From: a bacterium
GTDB lineage: Bacteria; Sysuimicrobiota; Sysuimicrobiia; Sysuimicrobiales; Segetimicrobiaceae
DNA: 64,000 nucleotides
Direction of reading: 5' to 3'
NCBI GenBank assembly: GCA_035307765.1
Contig: DATGHU010000016.1
Location: 36,382-100,381 of the forward strand
The stretch's first letter is position 1. Each line of letters begins with the position of its first letter. A model generated the notes under the pieces. It saw only the letters and a list, made by a program, of their open reading frames with translations. It searched no databases and had not been told where the DNA came from. Shown piece by piece: positions 17,231-25,580 of the stretch. Both the position numbers and the translations under genes were made by a program.

Positions 17231-17261
17231 AAAACGCGCCACCCCGGAACCGGGGCGGCGC
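17231..17261 (-). terminator. intrinsic terminator of the TPP riboswitch expression platform
   Basis: On the minus strand a 12-base-pair stem (GCGCCGCCCCGG with CCGGGGTGGCGC, one G-U pair) with a two-base loop is followed by GUUUUG. It lies directly after the TPP aptamer and before thiZ, as expected for TPP-dependent premature termination. Confidence 0.85.
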
Positions 17262-17267
17262 ATCGAG

Positions 17268-17356
17268 TCTCCCTCCGCTGGCATTACCCAGATCAGGTTC
17301 CGGGGTCGACGGCAGGGTAGCCGTCCTCTCAGCCTGGTCCCCCAAGCTCCCCCATG
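17268..17356 (-). promoter_or_regulatory. TPP (THI box) riboswitch aptamer
   Basis: The minus strand shows the conserved THI-box blocks in order: GGGGAGCTTGGGGGACC, GGCTGAGAGG, a variable P3 arm ending in GGAACCTGATCTGGGTAA, and TGCCAGCGGAGGGA. An intrinsic terminator follows. Binding of thiamin diphosphate should favour the terminator and shut down the operon from thiZ to thiD, a distance of about 7.4 kb. Confidence 0.97.
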
Positions 17357-17376
17357 ACTATGGGTGATCTAGACCT

Positions 17377-17382
17377 AGTATA
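17377..17382 (-). promoter_or_regulatory. -10 element upstream of the TPP riboswitch
   Basis: TATACT on the minus strand lies about 25 bases before the aptamer and is the only AT-rich hexamer there. No convincing -35 box is present at the proper distance. Confidence 0.5.
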
Positions 17383-17411
17383 ACACATGGCGGTCGATCG
17401 GGCCACGGCGT

Positions 17412-18440
17412 TCACGACCCGGACGACCCGGGTGACGAGGCGTCCCCGGCGTCGGCACGCAACACCCGCCACAGTTCGTCCCCCGCAGGAGGCTCGAGGG
17501 CCAGGTCGACGTCCCGGCGCCGCACCACCCGATCGCGGGGCAGGAACCGGCCGATCTCGACGGCCCTGACCCCGGCGTCCGAGATCGCCATCACGGTGCG
17601 CGCCGGATCCGGGGTGGCGACGAGGAGCCCCCCGCTCCCCACCAATCGGAGCGGGTCCGCGCCCAACTGCGCGCAGATGGCTGCGGTTTCGGGGAGCACC
17701 GGAACGCGGGCGGCGTCGATGTGGACGCCGATCCCCCCGGCCTCGGCCATTTCGTAGGCCGCGCCGAGGACGCCGCCTTCGGTGACGTCGTGCATGGCAT
17801 GGGCTCCCCCCCGCGCCGCCGCCCGCGCCTCCGGGAGGACGCTGATCCGTCCCCGGAAGGCTTTCGCCCGCTCCACCAGCGCGATCCCGAGCGGGGGAAC
17901 CAGGCGATGTTCCAGTATCCCGGCGAGAATCGCGGTTCCCTCGATTCCCGCCCCTTTCGTGAGGAGTAGCGCGTCCCCCGGTATGCCTCCGCCGCTTCTG
18001 AGGACCTGATCCTTCCGCGCCCGTCCCACGGCGGTGACCACCACGATCGTCCGCTCGATCCCCGGGGTCACCTCGCTGTGGCCGCCTGCGATTTCCACCC
18101 CCAACTGGCGGGCGGCGGCCGATGCGTCTTGCATCACCCGGGCGAGGTCGGAGGCGGCATCACCGGGAGCGAGGAGGAGCGTGAGCAACAGGGCCACCGG
18201 CTCCGCCCCCGTTGCCGCGAGGTCGTTCGTCGCGATGAAGGCCGCGTACCACCCCAGATCGGGCCCGGCCCCGGTGATGGGATCGGTGGTTAGGACGGCG
18301 ACCTCGTCACCGAAGTCGATCACCGTGCAATCTTCGCCCATCTGGGAATGGACGAGCACATCGGCACGTCGCGTCCCGAGGTGTTGGTAGACGATCGAAG
18401 CGAGGAGGTTGGGGGCCACCTTCCCGATCGGAAGACCCAC
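17412..18440 (-). CDS. AIR synthase-related (HypE-like, COG1973-type) protein
   Basis: A 342-residue protein of the PurM/ThiL/HypE/SelD ATP-binding superfamily. It has the N-terminal GKVAPNLLASIVYQHLG, GEDCTVIDFGD, TTDPITGAG, NDLAATGAEPV and later HDVTEGGVLGAAYEMAEA, the last typical of HypE-type proteins. It lacks the C-terminal PRIC cysteine tail of true HypE and the N-terminal Cys/Sec-Lys active site of SelD, so it is neither a certain hydrogenase maturase nor a selenophosphate synthetase. Similar genes are common in Firmicutes and have no firm role. It ends just upstream of the riboswitch promoter and follows an oxidoreductase gene. Confidence 0.75.
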   Translation of the reverse strand: MGLPIGKVAPNLLASIVYQHLGTRRADVLVHSQMGEDCTVIDFGDEVAVLTTDPITGAGPDLGWYAAFIATNDLAATGAEPVALLLTLLLAPGDAASDLARVMQDASAAARQLGVEIAGGHSEVTPGIERTIVVVTAVGRARKDQVLRSGGGIPGDALLLTKGAGIEGTAILAGILEHRLVPPLGIALVERAKAFRGRISVLPEARAAARGGAHAMHDVTEGGVLGAAYEMAEAGGIGVHIDAARVPVLPETAAICAQLGADPLRLVGSGGLLVATPDPARTVMAISDAGVRAVEIGRFLPRDRVVRRRDVDLALEPPAGDELWRVLRADAGDASSPGSSGS

Positions 18441-18489
18441 CGTCGCTGCCCTCTACGCCAGCGTGACTTCCGCCGGAGCCCCGACGCGA

Positions 18490-19425
18490 CTAGACGGCCA
18501 CCCGAGACGAGATCACGGTCATCTTCTTCAAGATCGTTTGGGCGACTTCCAATGCCCGGACCCCGTCCTCCCCGGGCACGAGGGGGGTCGTCTCGCCGCG
18601 AACGCAGCTGACGAAGTGCGTCAACTCCGCGCGCAACGGCTCCTCCCCCTTCACCACGGTCCGCCGTTGGGTCCCGTGTCGACGGACCGTGATCTGTTGT
18701 CGGAGGTAGTTGAGATGGATCAGCCCGTCGGGGAGCGTGATCTCGAGTTCGGCAGCCTTCACCGGGGAGACCCGGCTGGCGACGAAGCTCGCCAGGCACC
18801 CGTTCTCCAGCGCCAGGTGGGCGACGGCCAGGTCCTCGTCCTCGCCGTGGATGGCCGCCCCGATCGCGCTCACGCGGGTGACGGGGGAGCGCATCAGGTT
18901 CAGGATGATGTCCAGGTCGTGGATCATCAAATCCAGCACGACGCCCACGTCCATGATCCTGGAGGGGTCCCAGGGGCGCACCCGCCGGACCTGCACGAAC
19001 AGCGGCTCGCTGACCAGATCTTTGAGGGCGTGGACGGCTGGCTTGAACCGTTCCACGTGCCCGACGAGCAGGGTCACCCCGGCTCGGTGCGACAGGTCGA
19101 TCAGTTCGACCGCCTGCTCGACCGTGGTGGTGATGGGCTTTTCAACCAGGACGTGGACGCCGTGCCGGAGGAAGTCGCGCGCGATCTCGTAGTGGAAGGC
19201 GGTGGGAACGGCAAGGCTCACCGCGTCGACCTTGCCGAACAGCATGCGATAATCTTGGTGGCCGGTCGTTTGGTACCGCTTCGCGAAGGCGGCAGCCTCC
19301 GCGGGGATGGTATCGACGACTCCGGCGAGCGTGACATCGGGAAGATGGTGATAGACACGTACGTGGTGCTGGCCCCATTGCCCCAATCCGACAACGCCGA
19401 CGCGGACCAGCCTAGTCATGGACAT
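18490..19425 (-). CDS. Gfo/Idh/MocA family NAD(P)-dependent oxidoreductase
   Basis: A 311-residue dehydrogenase with N-terminal Rossmann motif VGVVGLGQWGQHH, the EKPITTT motif near residue 94 whose lysine is catalytic in the family, and a C-terminal alpha/beta domain. Such enzymes oxidise or reduce sugars and nucleotide sugars. It starts four bases after the DegT-type aminotransferase gene ends, and the pair resembles WlbA/WlbE-like steps that make amino or acetamido sugars. The substrate cannot be read from the sequence. Confidence 0.85.
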   Translation of the reverse strand: MSMTRLVRVGVVGLGQWGQHHVRVYHHLPDVTLAGVVDTIPAEAAAFAKRYQTTGHQDYRMLFGKVDAVSLAVPTAFHYEIARDFLRHGVHVLVEKPITTTVEQAVELIDLSHRAGVTLLVGHVERFKPAVHALKDLVSEPLFVQVRRVRPWDPSRIMDVGVVLDLMIHDLDIILNLMRSPVTRVSAIGAAIHGEDEDLAVAHLALENGCLASFVASRVSPVKAAELEITLPDGLIHLNYLRQQITVRRHGTQRRTVVKGEEPLRAELTHFVSCVRGETTPLVPGEDGVRALEVAQTILKKMTVISSRVAV

Positions 19426-19429
19426 CTCC

Positions 19430-20548
19430 TTAGTGCCGGGGATCGAAGCGGCGGATCGCCTGAACGATCCGGTGGAGCTCCTCCTCCCCGAGCGCGGGGT
19501 GCACCGGGATGCTGAGGACCTCTCCGGCAGCCCGCTCGGCCTCCGGACAACGAGCGTCCCCGTAGCCTAACCGCTGGTAGAGCGGGCTCCGGTGGATGGG
19601 GGTCGGATAGTAGACCCGGGTGCTGATGCCGCACGCCGTGAGGTGCTGCGCCAACCGGTCTCGATGTCGCGGTGCCCGCAACGTGTATTGGTGGTACACG
19701 TGCGTGCTGCCTTCGGGCTCCACGGGGAGCCCCAGCCACTCGAGGTTCCGCAGCTCCGCGGTGAGGCGGGCCGCGTTGTGCCTGCGCCGGAGATTGCGTT
19801 CGTCGAGCGTGGCAAGCTGACCGATCCCGATCGCCGCCGCCATCTCCGTCATGCGGGCGTTTGAGGCCACCATCTCGTAGACGTACTGCGCCGATTGCCC
19901 GACGTTGGTCAGCATGTGGGCACGCGCGGCTACCCCGGGGTCGCCGGTGACCACCATCCCGCCCTCGCCGGTCGTGAGGTTCTTTGACGGGTAGAAGCTG
20001 AACGTTCCCGCGTCCCCCAGCGTGCCGACCTTGCGGCCGCGGATCGTGGCGCCATGCGCCTGGGCGGCATCCTCGATCACGACGAGGTGGTGGCGACGGG
20101 CCAGTTCCAATAGCGCGTCCATCGGGCTCGGCAGTCCGTAGAGATGAACCGGGAGCAGCCCCCAGACATCCGGGGTCCGAGCGATGACATCGGCGACCGC
20201 GCCGGGGTTGAGGTTGTAGCTCTGGGGATCGATATCGGCGAACACCGGGATCGCGCCTCGCCGAAGAATCGCGTTGGTCGTGGCGACAAAGGAGAATGGC
20301 GTCGTGATCACCCGCGCCCCCGACGGAACCCCCGCGGCCTCGAGCGCCACCTCGAGGGCGGTGGATCCCGATGAGGTGGCGGCGCCGTGGGCGACTCCGA
20401 GGTATGCGGTGAACGCCACTTCAAACTGGCGGACCCATCGACCTGCGACGAGCTGTCCCGACTGCAACACGTCCAGGACCCGGCGCTTGTCCTCGTCGGT
20501 GAGCATGGGAGCGGCGATTGGGATCGTCGGTTGCGACGTTATCTGCAC
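19430..20548 (-). CDS. DegT/DnrJ/EryC1 family PLP-dependent sugar aminotransferase
   Basis: A 372-residue enzyme transferring an amino group to a keto-nucleotide-sugar. PLP motifs are TSSGSTALEVAL, the DAAQAHGA block that contacts the cofactor, and SFYPSKNLTTGEGG with the Schiff-base lysine. The start is a GTG at 20548 with no clear ribosome binding site; an ATG 14 codons later is possible. It is paired with the adjacent oxidoreductase gene, suggesting synthesis of an amino sugar for surface glycans. Confidence 0.88.
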   Translation of the reverse strand: MQITSQPTIPIAAPMLTDEDKRRVLDVLQSGQLVAGRWVRQFEVAFTAYLGVAHGAATSSGSTALEVALEAAGVPSGARVITTPFSFVATTNAILRRGAIPVFADIDPQSYNLNPGAVADVIARTPDVWGLLPVHLYGLPSPMDALLELARRHHLVVIEDAAQAHGATIRGRKVGTLGDAGTFSFYPSKNLTTGEGGMVVTGDPGVAARAHMLTNVGQSAQYVYEMVASNARMTEMAAAIGIGQLATLDERNLRRRHNAARLTAELRNLEWLGLPVEPEGSTHVYHQYTLRAPRHRDRLAQHLTACGISTRVYYPTPIHRSPLYQRLGYGDARCPEAERAAGEVLSIPVHPALGEEELHRIVQAIRRFDPRH

Positions 20549-20701
20549 GTCCGTGGCCCGGTTGATCTCTACCTCCCCGCTGCGCGATTCCTCCGAGATT
20601 TCTGCACCCCGGAGGGATTTCCTGCTCTGCTCGGTGGGGACACGGGTTGGCGTCGCGCGCGCCGTCGAGCGAATCGTGACGACGTCGCACCGAACGCGGG
20701 G
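20549..20701 (-). other. intergenic region between SRPBCC gene and aminotransferase
   Basis: About 150 bases without a convincing gene. It contains several AGGAGG-like purine runs on the minus strand but no clear promoter hexamers or terminator. Confidence 0.4.
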
Positions 20702-21151
20702 TCACGGCGGCGATTCGAGTTGACGCCGCAGCGCGTCCAGCATCCGTTCGAGATTCTCCTTCATCTTGACCCGCAACAGCGTGCTGAGGAGTCCCCCGAT
20801 CAACGGGATGTCGAACTCGAAATCCACCACGATCGTCGTGCGCGTTCCTTCGGGTTCCGGCGCGAACGTCCACGTCCCCTCGTAGCGGTCGAAGTCCCCT
20901 TCGCGTTGGCGGAACCGGCAGCGGTGCTCGGCGTTGTCCCACACGTCCTCCTCCACCCAGTGGACCCGGTGTCCCTCCACAACTCCTACCCACTCCGTCA
21001 GCGTGGGGACGCCGTCCCGCCGCTCCAACACCGTGATCCGCTCCAGATCGGGCATGAACTGCGGGAAATCCTCGACCCGCTTTGCCAGGTCGTACACGGC
21101 GTCGAGCGGCGCATGGATCAGCACCGCTCCCTCAACACGCGCCAAGCGCAT
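20702..21151 (-). CDS. SRPBCC (START-like, polyketide cyclase/dehydrase) family protein
   Basis: A 149-residue protein with the family start VEGAVLIHAPLDAVYDLAKRVEDFPQ shape: a beta strand, then the helix-rich DAVYDLA and FPQFMPDLE segments, and a long C-terminal amphipathic helix LLSTLLRVKMKENLERML that closes a lipid-binding cavity. Related proteins include CoQ10-binding COQ10/RatA types. The ATG at 21151 follows a GAGGAGGGG. Ligand unknown. It follows the GTPase gene in the greA operon. Confidence 0.8.
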   Translation of the reverse strand: MRLARVEGAVLIHAPLDAVYDLAKRVEDFPQFMPDLERITVLERRDGVPTLTEWVGVVEGHRVHWVEEDVWDNAEHRCRFRQREGDFDRYEGTWTFAPEPEGTRTTIVVDFEFDIPLIGGLLSTLLRVKMKENLERMLDALRRQLESPP

Positions 21152-21228
21152 CCCCTCCTCTTTTGATTTCGGGTGGGTTGCGTCCACGGCGACGGCGGTC
21201 TGCGCCGATACCCCGAGGAGCGGTCGGG

Positions 21229-22200
21229 TTACGCGTGCAATTCCAGCACGTCACCGTCTTCCAGGACGTGTTCCCGTTGCACCATCTGCCCGTCGAAGGT
21301 ATGCGCGCCCCAGATGCGTGCGTATTTCATCCGATCGGCAAAGTCCTTATGCACGATCGCCGCGGCATCCTGCACGGTCGTGCCGCGCTTCATCACGAAG
21401 GGCGCGGAGCGGTCCGCGCGATACCCGGGAGCCTTGGTGTAGATGCGGATCACGTTGAGGAGGCCGAACATCGCGCCGCGCAACGTGTCCACGCCCGTTT
21501 CGGTTTCAGCGGAGACCACCTGGATCGGCCACCGGCGGGGGTAGAGCTCGCGGAGGATCTCCAGCCGCTCGCTCGCCTCGGGTGCGTCTGACTTCGCGGC
21601 GATCAAGATCGTCGGCACGCCCCCGGAGGGATCCCCCCCCCGCCCGAGGCGGACGCCGGACCGATCGAGCAGCGCCAGCGTCGTCTCCATCGAGGACAGC
21701 AGATCATCGCTCGCTAGGTCCGCCACCAGCAGGGCCCCGTCCGCCTGCCGGATGAGCGCGAACAGCCACGGCTCCGCGGTTTCTTCGGCGATCGGGGGGA
21801 GGTCCACCAGCTGAATCTGGATGTTTTCAAATGCGACCATTCCGGGGAGGGGAATGCGGGTCGTAAACGGATAGGGGGCAACGGCCGGGGCGGCGTTGCT
21901 GAGCGCAGCGAGGAGGCGGGATTTTCCGACGTTGGGGGCGCCCACCAAGACGACCTGCCCGGCTCCCTCCCGGGGTACGTGCTGCCAGGTGGATCCCCGC
22001 CCCCCCGCCGGCTTGCGGGCCGCTTCGGTCCGCAGCTTGGCCATCCGGCGCCGGATGTCGGCCCGCATGTGCTCGGTCCCCTTGTGCTTGGGGATCGTGG
22101 CCATCATCTCGTTCAGCGCAACGAGCTGGTCCTCTGGAGTGGTCGCCTGGCGGAAGCGGCGTTCGGCCTCGAGGTACTGCGGGGTGAGGTTGGCGGGCAC
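21229..22200 (-). CDS. DRG/Obg-type GTPase with C-terminal TGS domain
   Basis: A 323-residue GTPase. An N-terminal helical region rich in Arg/Lys (MRADIRRRMAKLR) precedes the G domain: G1 GAPNVGKS near residue 87, the PFTTR switch, G3 VDLPP, and G4 AAKSD. The C-terminal 70 residues (VMKRGTTVQDAAAIVHKDF and KYARIWG) form a TGS domain, as in DRG/Rbg and Obg-like proteins that act on ribosomes. It is 13 bases after greA, so transcription and translation quality genes are co-transcribed. Confidence 0.88.
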   Translation of the reverse strand: MPANLTPQYLEAERRFRQATTPEDQLVALNEMMATIPKHKGTEHMRADIRRRMAKLRTEAARKPAGGRGSTWQHVPREGAGQVVLVGAPNVGKSRLLAALSNAAPAVAPYPFTTRIPLPGMVAFENIQIQLVDLPPIAEETAEPWLFALIRQADGALLVADLASDDLLSSMETTLALLDRSGVRLGRGGDPSGGVPTILIAAKSDAPEASERLEILRELYPRRWPIQVVSAETETGVDTLRGAMFGLLNVIRIYTKAPGYRADRSAPFVMKRGTTVQDAAAIVHKDFADRMKYARIWGAHTFDGQMVQREHVLEDGDVLELHA

Positions 22201-22213
22201 AGCGGACCCGGGA

Positions 22214-22789
22214 TTACTGGATGCGGGTCACCCGGAGCTTCAGCGTGCCGGCCGGGGCGACCACGCGCACCGTTTCGCCTACGGAGCGGCCGAGCAAGGC
22301 AGCACCGACAGGGGACAGATGGCTGATCCGGCCCTGCGCCAGATCGACCTCCACCGGTCCGACGATGGTGTAGGCCACGTCCTCTCCCGTAGCCGTGTCG
22401 GTGACGTGAACGGTGCAGCCCATCGCCACTACGTCCGACTGCCCCTTCCCCGGTTCGTCGATCATCTGGACGTCACGGAGGAGCAGGTCGAGTTCCTGGA
22501 TGCGGCCTTCGATGAAGGCCTGTTCGTTCTTCGCGTCTTCATATTCGGAGTTCTCGGAGCGATCGCCGAGCTCGGCCGCGCGCTTGATCCGCAGGGCCAC
22601 CTCGCGCCGCCGTTCGCTGCGAAGATGCTTGAGCTCCCCTTCCAGCTGATCTCGGCCTTCCCGGGTGAGGAACGTGGGCTGATGCGATTGTCCGTCTCGT
22701 GTTGTGTCGGGCACGTCGTCTCCGTTGGCCTTCCCCATGGGCCGTACGGTCCCGGTCGGATCGCTGCGGCGTGGGCGGCGTGGGTTCAT
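22214..22789 (-). CDS. greA: transcription elongation factor GreA with N-terminal extension
   Basis: GreA rescues backtracked RNA polymerase by stimulating transcript cleavage. The core begins at FLTREGRDQLEGEL and contains the coiled-coil tip with the acidic residues in LGDRSENSEYEDAK, followed by the C-terminal FKBP-like domain (ISHLSPVGAALLGR). The ATG at 22789 has GGAG seven bases upstream and lies soon after a TAGAAT -10 box (22812-22807), so I prefer it. This gives 191 residues, about 34 more than usual at the N-terminus, basic and proline-rich. An ATG at 22738 lacks a ribosome site. Confidence 0.9.
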   Translation of the reverse strand: MNPRRPRRSDPTGTVRPMGKANGDDVPDTTRDGQSHQPTFLTREGRDQLEGELKHLRSERRREVALRIKRAAELGDRSENSEYEDAKNEQAFIEGRIQELDLLLRDVQMIDEPGKGQSDVVAMGCTVHVTDTATGEDVAYTIVGPVEVDLAQGRISHLSPVGAALLGRSVGETVRVVAPAGTLKLRVTRIQ

Positions 22790-22806
22790 AGAGCGTCTCC
22801 GAGGGT

Positions 22807-22812
22807 ATTCTA
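22807..22812 (-). promoter_or_regulatory. -10 element for greA
   Basis: TAGAAT on the minus strand, with a weak TTCCCC -35 box 17 bases upstream, about 20 bases before the greA start. Confidence 0.45.
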
Positions 22813-22945
22813 CCAGAGCCGGCGGGGTTGGGGAAGCGCTCGGCCCTAGGACGCCTGGTCCGCAGGTTCGTGCAGAGCGAACAGGAGGATCGCGGGGCGT
22901 GGCTTAACTATGGGGGGAAATGCGTCCCGCCCGCGTGACTCGTTC

Positions 22946-23917
22946 ATGAAGATCCTCGTGACCGGCTGCGCCGGCTTCATCGGGTCGAAGGTCAGCGAGG
23001 TCTGCCTGCGGGAGGGCCACGAGGTGATCGGGGTCGACAACCTCAACACCGCCTACGACGTTCGATTGAAAGAATGGCGCCTCTCCCGCCTCGTCGGAGG
23101 AGCCGGGTTCGCCTTCGTGCGGGCGGACGTGGTGGATCGGACGGCGGTCCAGGAGCTGTTCTCGCAGCACCCGTTCGATACGGTGATCAACCTGGCGGCT
23201 CGGGCCGGGGTGCGCCGGAGCCTCGTGGATCCCTGGGCGTACTTCGAGACCAACATCACCGGAACGCTGAACCTTCTTGAAGGATGCCGGGAGCACGGCG
23301 TGGTCAAGTTTGTCCTGGCGTCGACCTCCAGCCTATACGGTGATGGACAGCGGCCCTTTCGGGAAGACCAGCCCACGGACCGCCCCGTTTCGCCGTATGC
23401 CGCTTCCAAGAAATCAGCCGAGACCCTCTGCTATACCTACCACGCGCTGCACGGGCTCGACATCACCGTGCTCCGATACTTCACGGTGTACGGCCCGGCG
23501 GGGAGGCCGGACATGAGCCCGTTTCGCTTCATCCGCTGGATCGCCGAGGGTGATCCGATCACGCTGTACGGGGACGGCTCCCAGGAACGAGACTTCACCT
23601 ACGTGGATGACATCGCCCACGGGACCCTCCTCGCGCTCAAACCCCTCGGGTATGAGGTGATCAACCTGGGGAGCGACCGTCCGGTCACGATGGGTCAGTT
23701 CATCAGGATCCTGGAGCAGCGGCTGGGACGCACCGCCCGCATCGACCGCCGTCCCTCGCACCCCGCGGATGTGCGCGCCACCTGGGCCGATATCACCAAG
23801 GCCCGCCGCCTCCTGCAGTGGGCGCCGAAGACCTCGCTGGAAGACGGCGTGGGGGCCACCGCGGCCTGGTACGAAGAACACCGGTCGTGGGCGTCCACGA
23901 TCGACCTCGGAGAGTAA
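22946..23917 (+). CDS. NAD-dependent nucleotide-sugar epimerase (UDP-glucuronate 4-epimerase-like)
   Basis: An extended short-chain dehydrogenase of 323 residues that probably epimerises a UDP-sugar. It has the N-terminal Rossmann motif VTGCAGFIGSKV, the STSSLYGD serine region, the YAASKK active-site Tyr-Lys pair and YFTVYGPAGRPDM, a block typical of glucuronate epimerases. The frame opens at an ATG at 22910, but the ATG at 22946 puts MKILVTG at the N-terminus as in relatives; neither has a good ribosome site. It diverges from greA and stands alone. Confidence 0.85.
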   Translation: MKILVTGCAGFIGSKVSEVCLREGHEVIGVDNLNTAYDVRLKEWRLSRLVGGAGFAFVRADVVDRTAVQELFSQHPFDTVINLAARAGVRRSLVDPWAYFETNITGTLNLLEGCREHGVVKFVLASTSSLYGDGQRPFREDQPTDRPVSPYAASKKSAETLCYTYHALHGLDITVLRYFTVYGPAGRPDMSPFRFIRWIAEGDPITLYGDGSQERDFTYVDDIAHGTLLALKPLGYEVINLGSDRPVTMGQFIRILEQRLGRTARIDRRPSHPADVRATWADITKARRLLQWAPKTSLEDGVGATAAWYEEHRSWASTIDLGE

Positions 23918-24011
23918 GCGGCCCAAGGCGGCTGCGTCTGCACGCGGAGGGGCCAAAGCCCGATCCCTCCGGACCGCGGGGGCCGGCGGGGAGGTGCACT
24001 CCACCTCCACT

Positions 24012-24479
24012 TTATTCCGGGGTGCGGATCGTCTCGGTCGCCTGGAGGAGTTCCCCGGCCAGCGTGTCGTCCGGACAACCTCGGAGTTCGCGTTCCGTGT
24101 CTTCGATGCTCGAGATCTCCTGGTTGGTTTCGACGATCTGCGTGTAAATGGCGTCTCGGAGCCCCCGCTCCAATCGCAGCTTCGTGAAGAAACACTGTTC
24201 GAGCCTGGACTTGCGGTAGAGCCACAGGCAGCGGTCGCGGATCGCCTGGAGCCTGGAGGCGAGCTCAAAGCCCAGATCCCGGCGCTCCAGGCCTTCATGC
24301 AGCGGGACATACGCGCGGCGGATTTCCGGGACGACCCGGTCGAGCTCGCCGAGCACCCCGTCGGTGTCCGCGGTGCCCCGGGCGCCGCGTTGGATCGCGT
24401 CGAGGAGGCGGTGCTCCAAATCGCGCAGGAGCGTCTCCACTCCCTGCGCGAGCGTGCCCAGGTGATCTCGGTCGGTCAT
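24012..24479 (-). CDS. hypothetical helical protein
   Basis: A 155-residue, charged and mostly helical soluble protein that I do not recognise. It has long amphipathic stretches such as ELDRVVPEIRRAYVPLHEGLE, two cysteines, and no signal or membrane segment. It follows the aminotransferase gene by nine bases and is the last gene of the exosortase operon, converging on the epimerase gene. Codon use matches its neighbours. Confidence 0.6.
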   Translation of the reverse strand: MTDRDHLGTLAQGVETLLRDLEHRLLDAIQRGARGTADTDGVLGELDRVVPEIRRAYVPLHEGLERRDLGFELASRLQAIRDRCLWLYRKSRLEQCFFTKLRLERGLRDAIYTQIVETNQEISSIEDTERELRGCPDDTLAGELLQATETIRTPE

Positions 24480-24488
24480 GGTGGATGC

Positions 24489-25580
24489 CTAGACGCGCCG
24501 ACCCAACGACGAGGCCTCCGCGGTTCGTGGAGCGGGCCACACACCTTGCCCGCCGGCGGCGCTTCGCGTCAGCGCACTGACCGCGCGGGCCTCGTCGTCG
24601 GTCAGACTGGGATAGATGGGCAAGGAAACGGCGCGGCGATGCACCGCGTCGGCGTTCGGGCACGGCCCTGCCGCCACGAGGTCATGGAGCGGGCGGTAGA
24701 CCGGCCGTTTGCACTCAACGCCCCGCTCGAGGGTATCCGCGATGAACCTCTCGGGATCCGGAACGCCGATCACGTAGCGGTAGAAGACATCGCCATCACG
24801 CGGCGGCGTGAAGGTGGGGACGACGCCGTTGAGCTCGGCGTGGTAGAGGCGTGCAATCGTGCGCCGACGTTCGACAAAGCGGGAAAGCTTGCGCAGTTGG
24901 TTGCGCCCCAGCGCCGCCTGCAGATCGGTCATCTTGTAGTTGTAGCGCAGGCGATACCCGGCTCGGTTGTCGTAATCCCGCAGATCCCGGGCTTCCGCGA
25001 GCACGCTTGCCGATCGCGATAGGAGCATGCCCCCTTCTCCCGTGGTGATCATCTTGGTCGCATAGAACGAGAGCACGGTGATGTCCCCGACGCTCCCCGC
25101 GGGGCGCCCCCCGCTCGATCCTCCGAGGGCGTGCGCGCAGTTTTCGATGACGGGGATCCCCAGCGCCCGAAAGGCTTCCACCGGGGCGATCCGGCCGAAC
25201 ATGTGCGGCAGGATGACGGCCCGCGTGGCGGGCGAGATCAGGCGCCCGGCCGCGTTCATCCCCATGTTCACGTCGTGCGGCCCGCAGTCGACGATGCGGG
25301 GCGTTGCCCCGACAAGGTCGACGGCGTGGAGGAGCGCGACGCACGTGTACGACGGGATCAGCACCTCCGCCCCCGCGCCTACCCCCAGGGCGCGCAGCGC
25401 CAGGTGCAGCGCTGCCGTGCCGGAGCTGGTGGCCACGCCCCCCGGCAGGCCGAGGGCCCGGGCGGCCTCGTCCTCGAACTGCCGCACCTCGCCCCCCTGC
25501 GCCAGGTGGCGCGACAGCAGCACCCGATTGACGCCGGCGAGATCGTCCGGTTCGATGGTGGGCTGCGAGTGGGCGATCAT
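24489..25580 (-). CDS. DegT/DnrJ/EryC1 family PLP-dependent aminotransferase
   Basis: A 363-residue sugar aminotransferase. The start at 25580 (MIAHSQPTIEPDD) overlaps the deacetylase stop by ATGA; an open frame runs far upstream but belongs to another gene. Motifs are ATSSGTAALHLAL, the acidic/aromatic pocket ENCAHALGG (where relatives usually have EDAAH), and SFYATKMITTGEGGML with the PLP lysine. The change from DAAQ to NCAH around the cofactor site is a variant seen in some family members. With PIG-L and exosortase genes it likely serves glycan synthesis. Confidence 0.87.
   Translation of the reverse strand: MIAHSQPTIEPDDLAGVNRVLLSRHLAQGGEVRQFEDEAARALGLPGGVATSSGTAALHLALRALGVGAGAEVLIPSYTCVALLHAVDLVGATPRIVDCGPHDVNMGMNAAGRLISPATRAVILPHMFGRIAPVEAFRALGIPVIENCAHALGGSSGGRPAGSVGDITVLSFYATKMITTGEGGMLLSRSASVLAEARDLRDYDNRAGYRLRYNYKMTDLQAALGRNQLRKLSRFVERRRTIARLYHAELNGVVPTFTPPRDGDVFYRYVIGVPDPERFIADTLERGVECKRPVYRPLHDLVAAGPCPNADAVHRRAVSLPIYPSLTDDEARAVSALTRSAAGGQGVWPAPRTAEASSLGRRV

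Noticed and set aside
17412-18440. Possible selenophosphate synthetase (selD), which would have supported the selenoprotein idea
   Set aside because: It lacks the N-terminal Cys/Sec and Lys active-site motif of SelD and looks like an AIR-synthase/HypE-type protein.
22738-22738. ATG at 22738 as the greA start
   Set aside because: No ribosome binding site; the ATG at 22789 has GGAG at good spacing and lies just after a -10 box.
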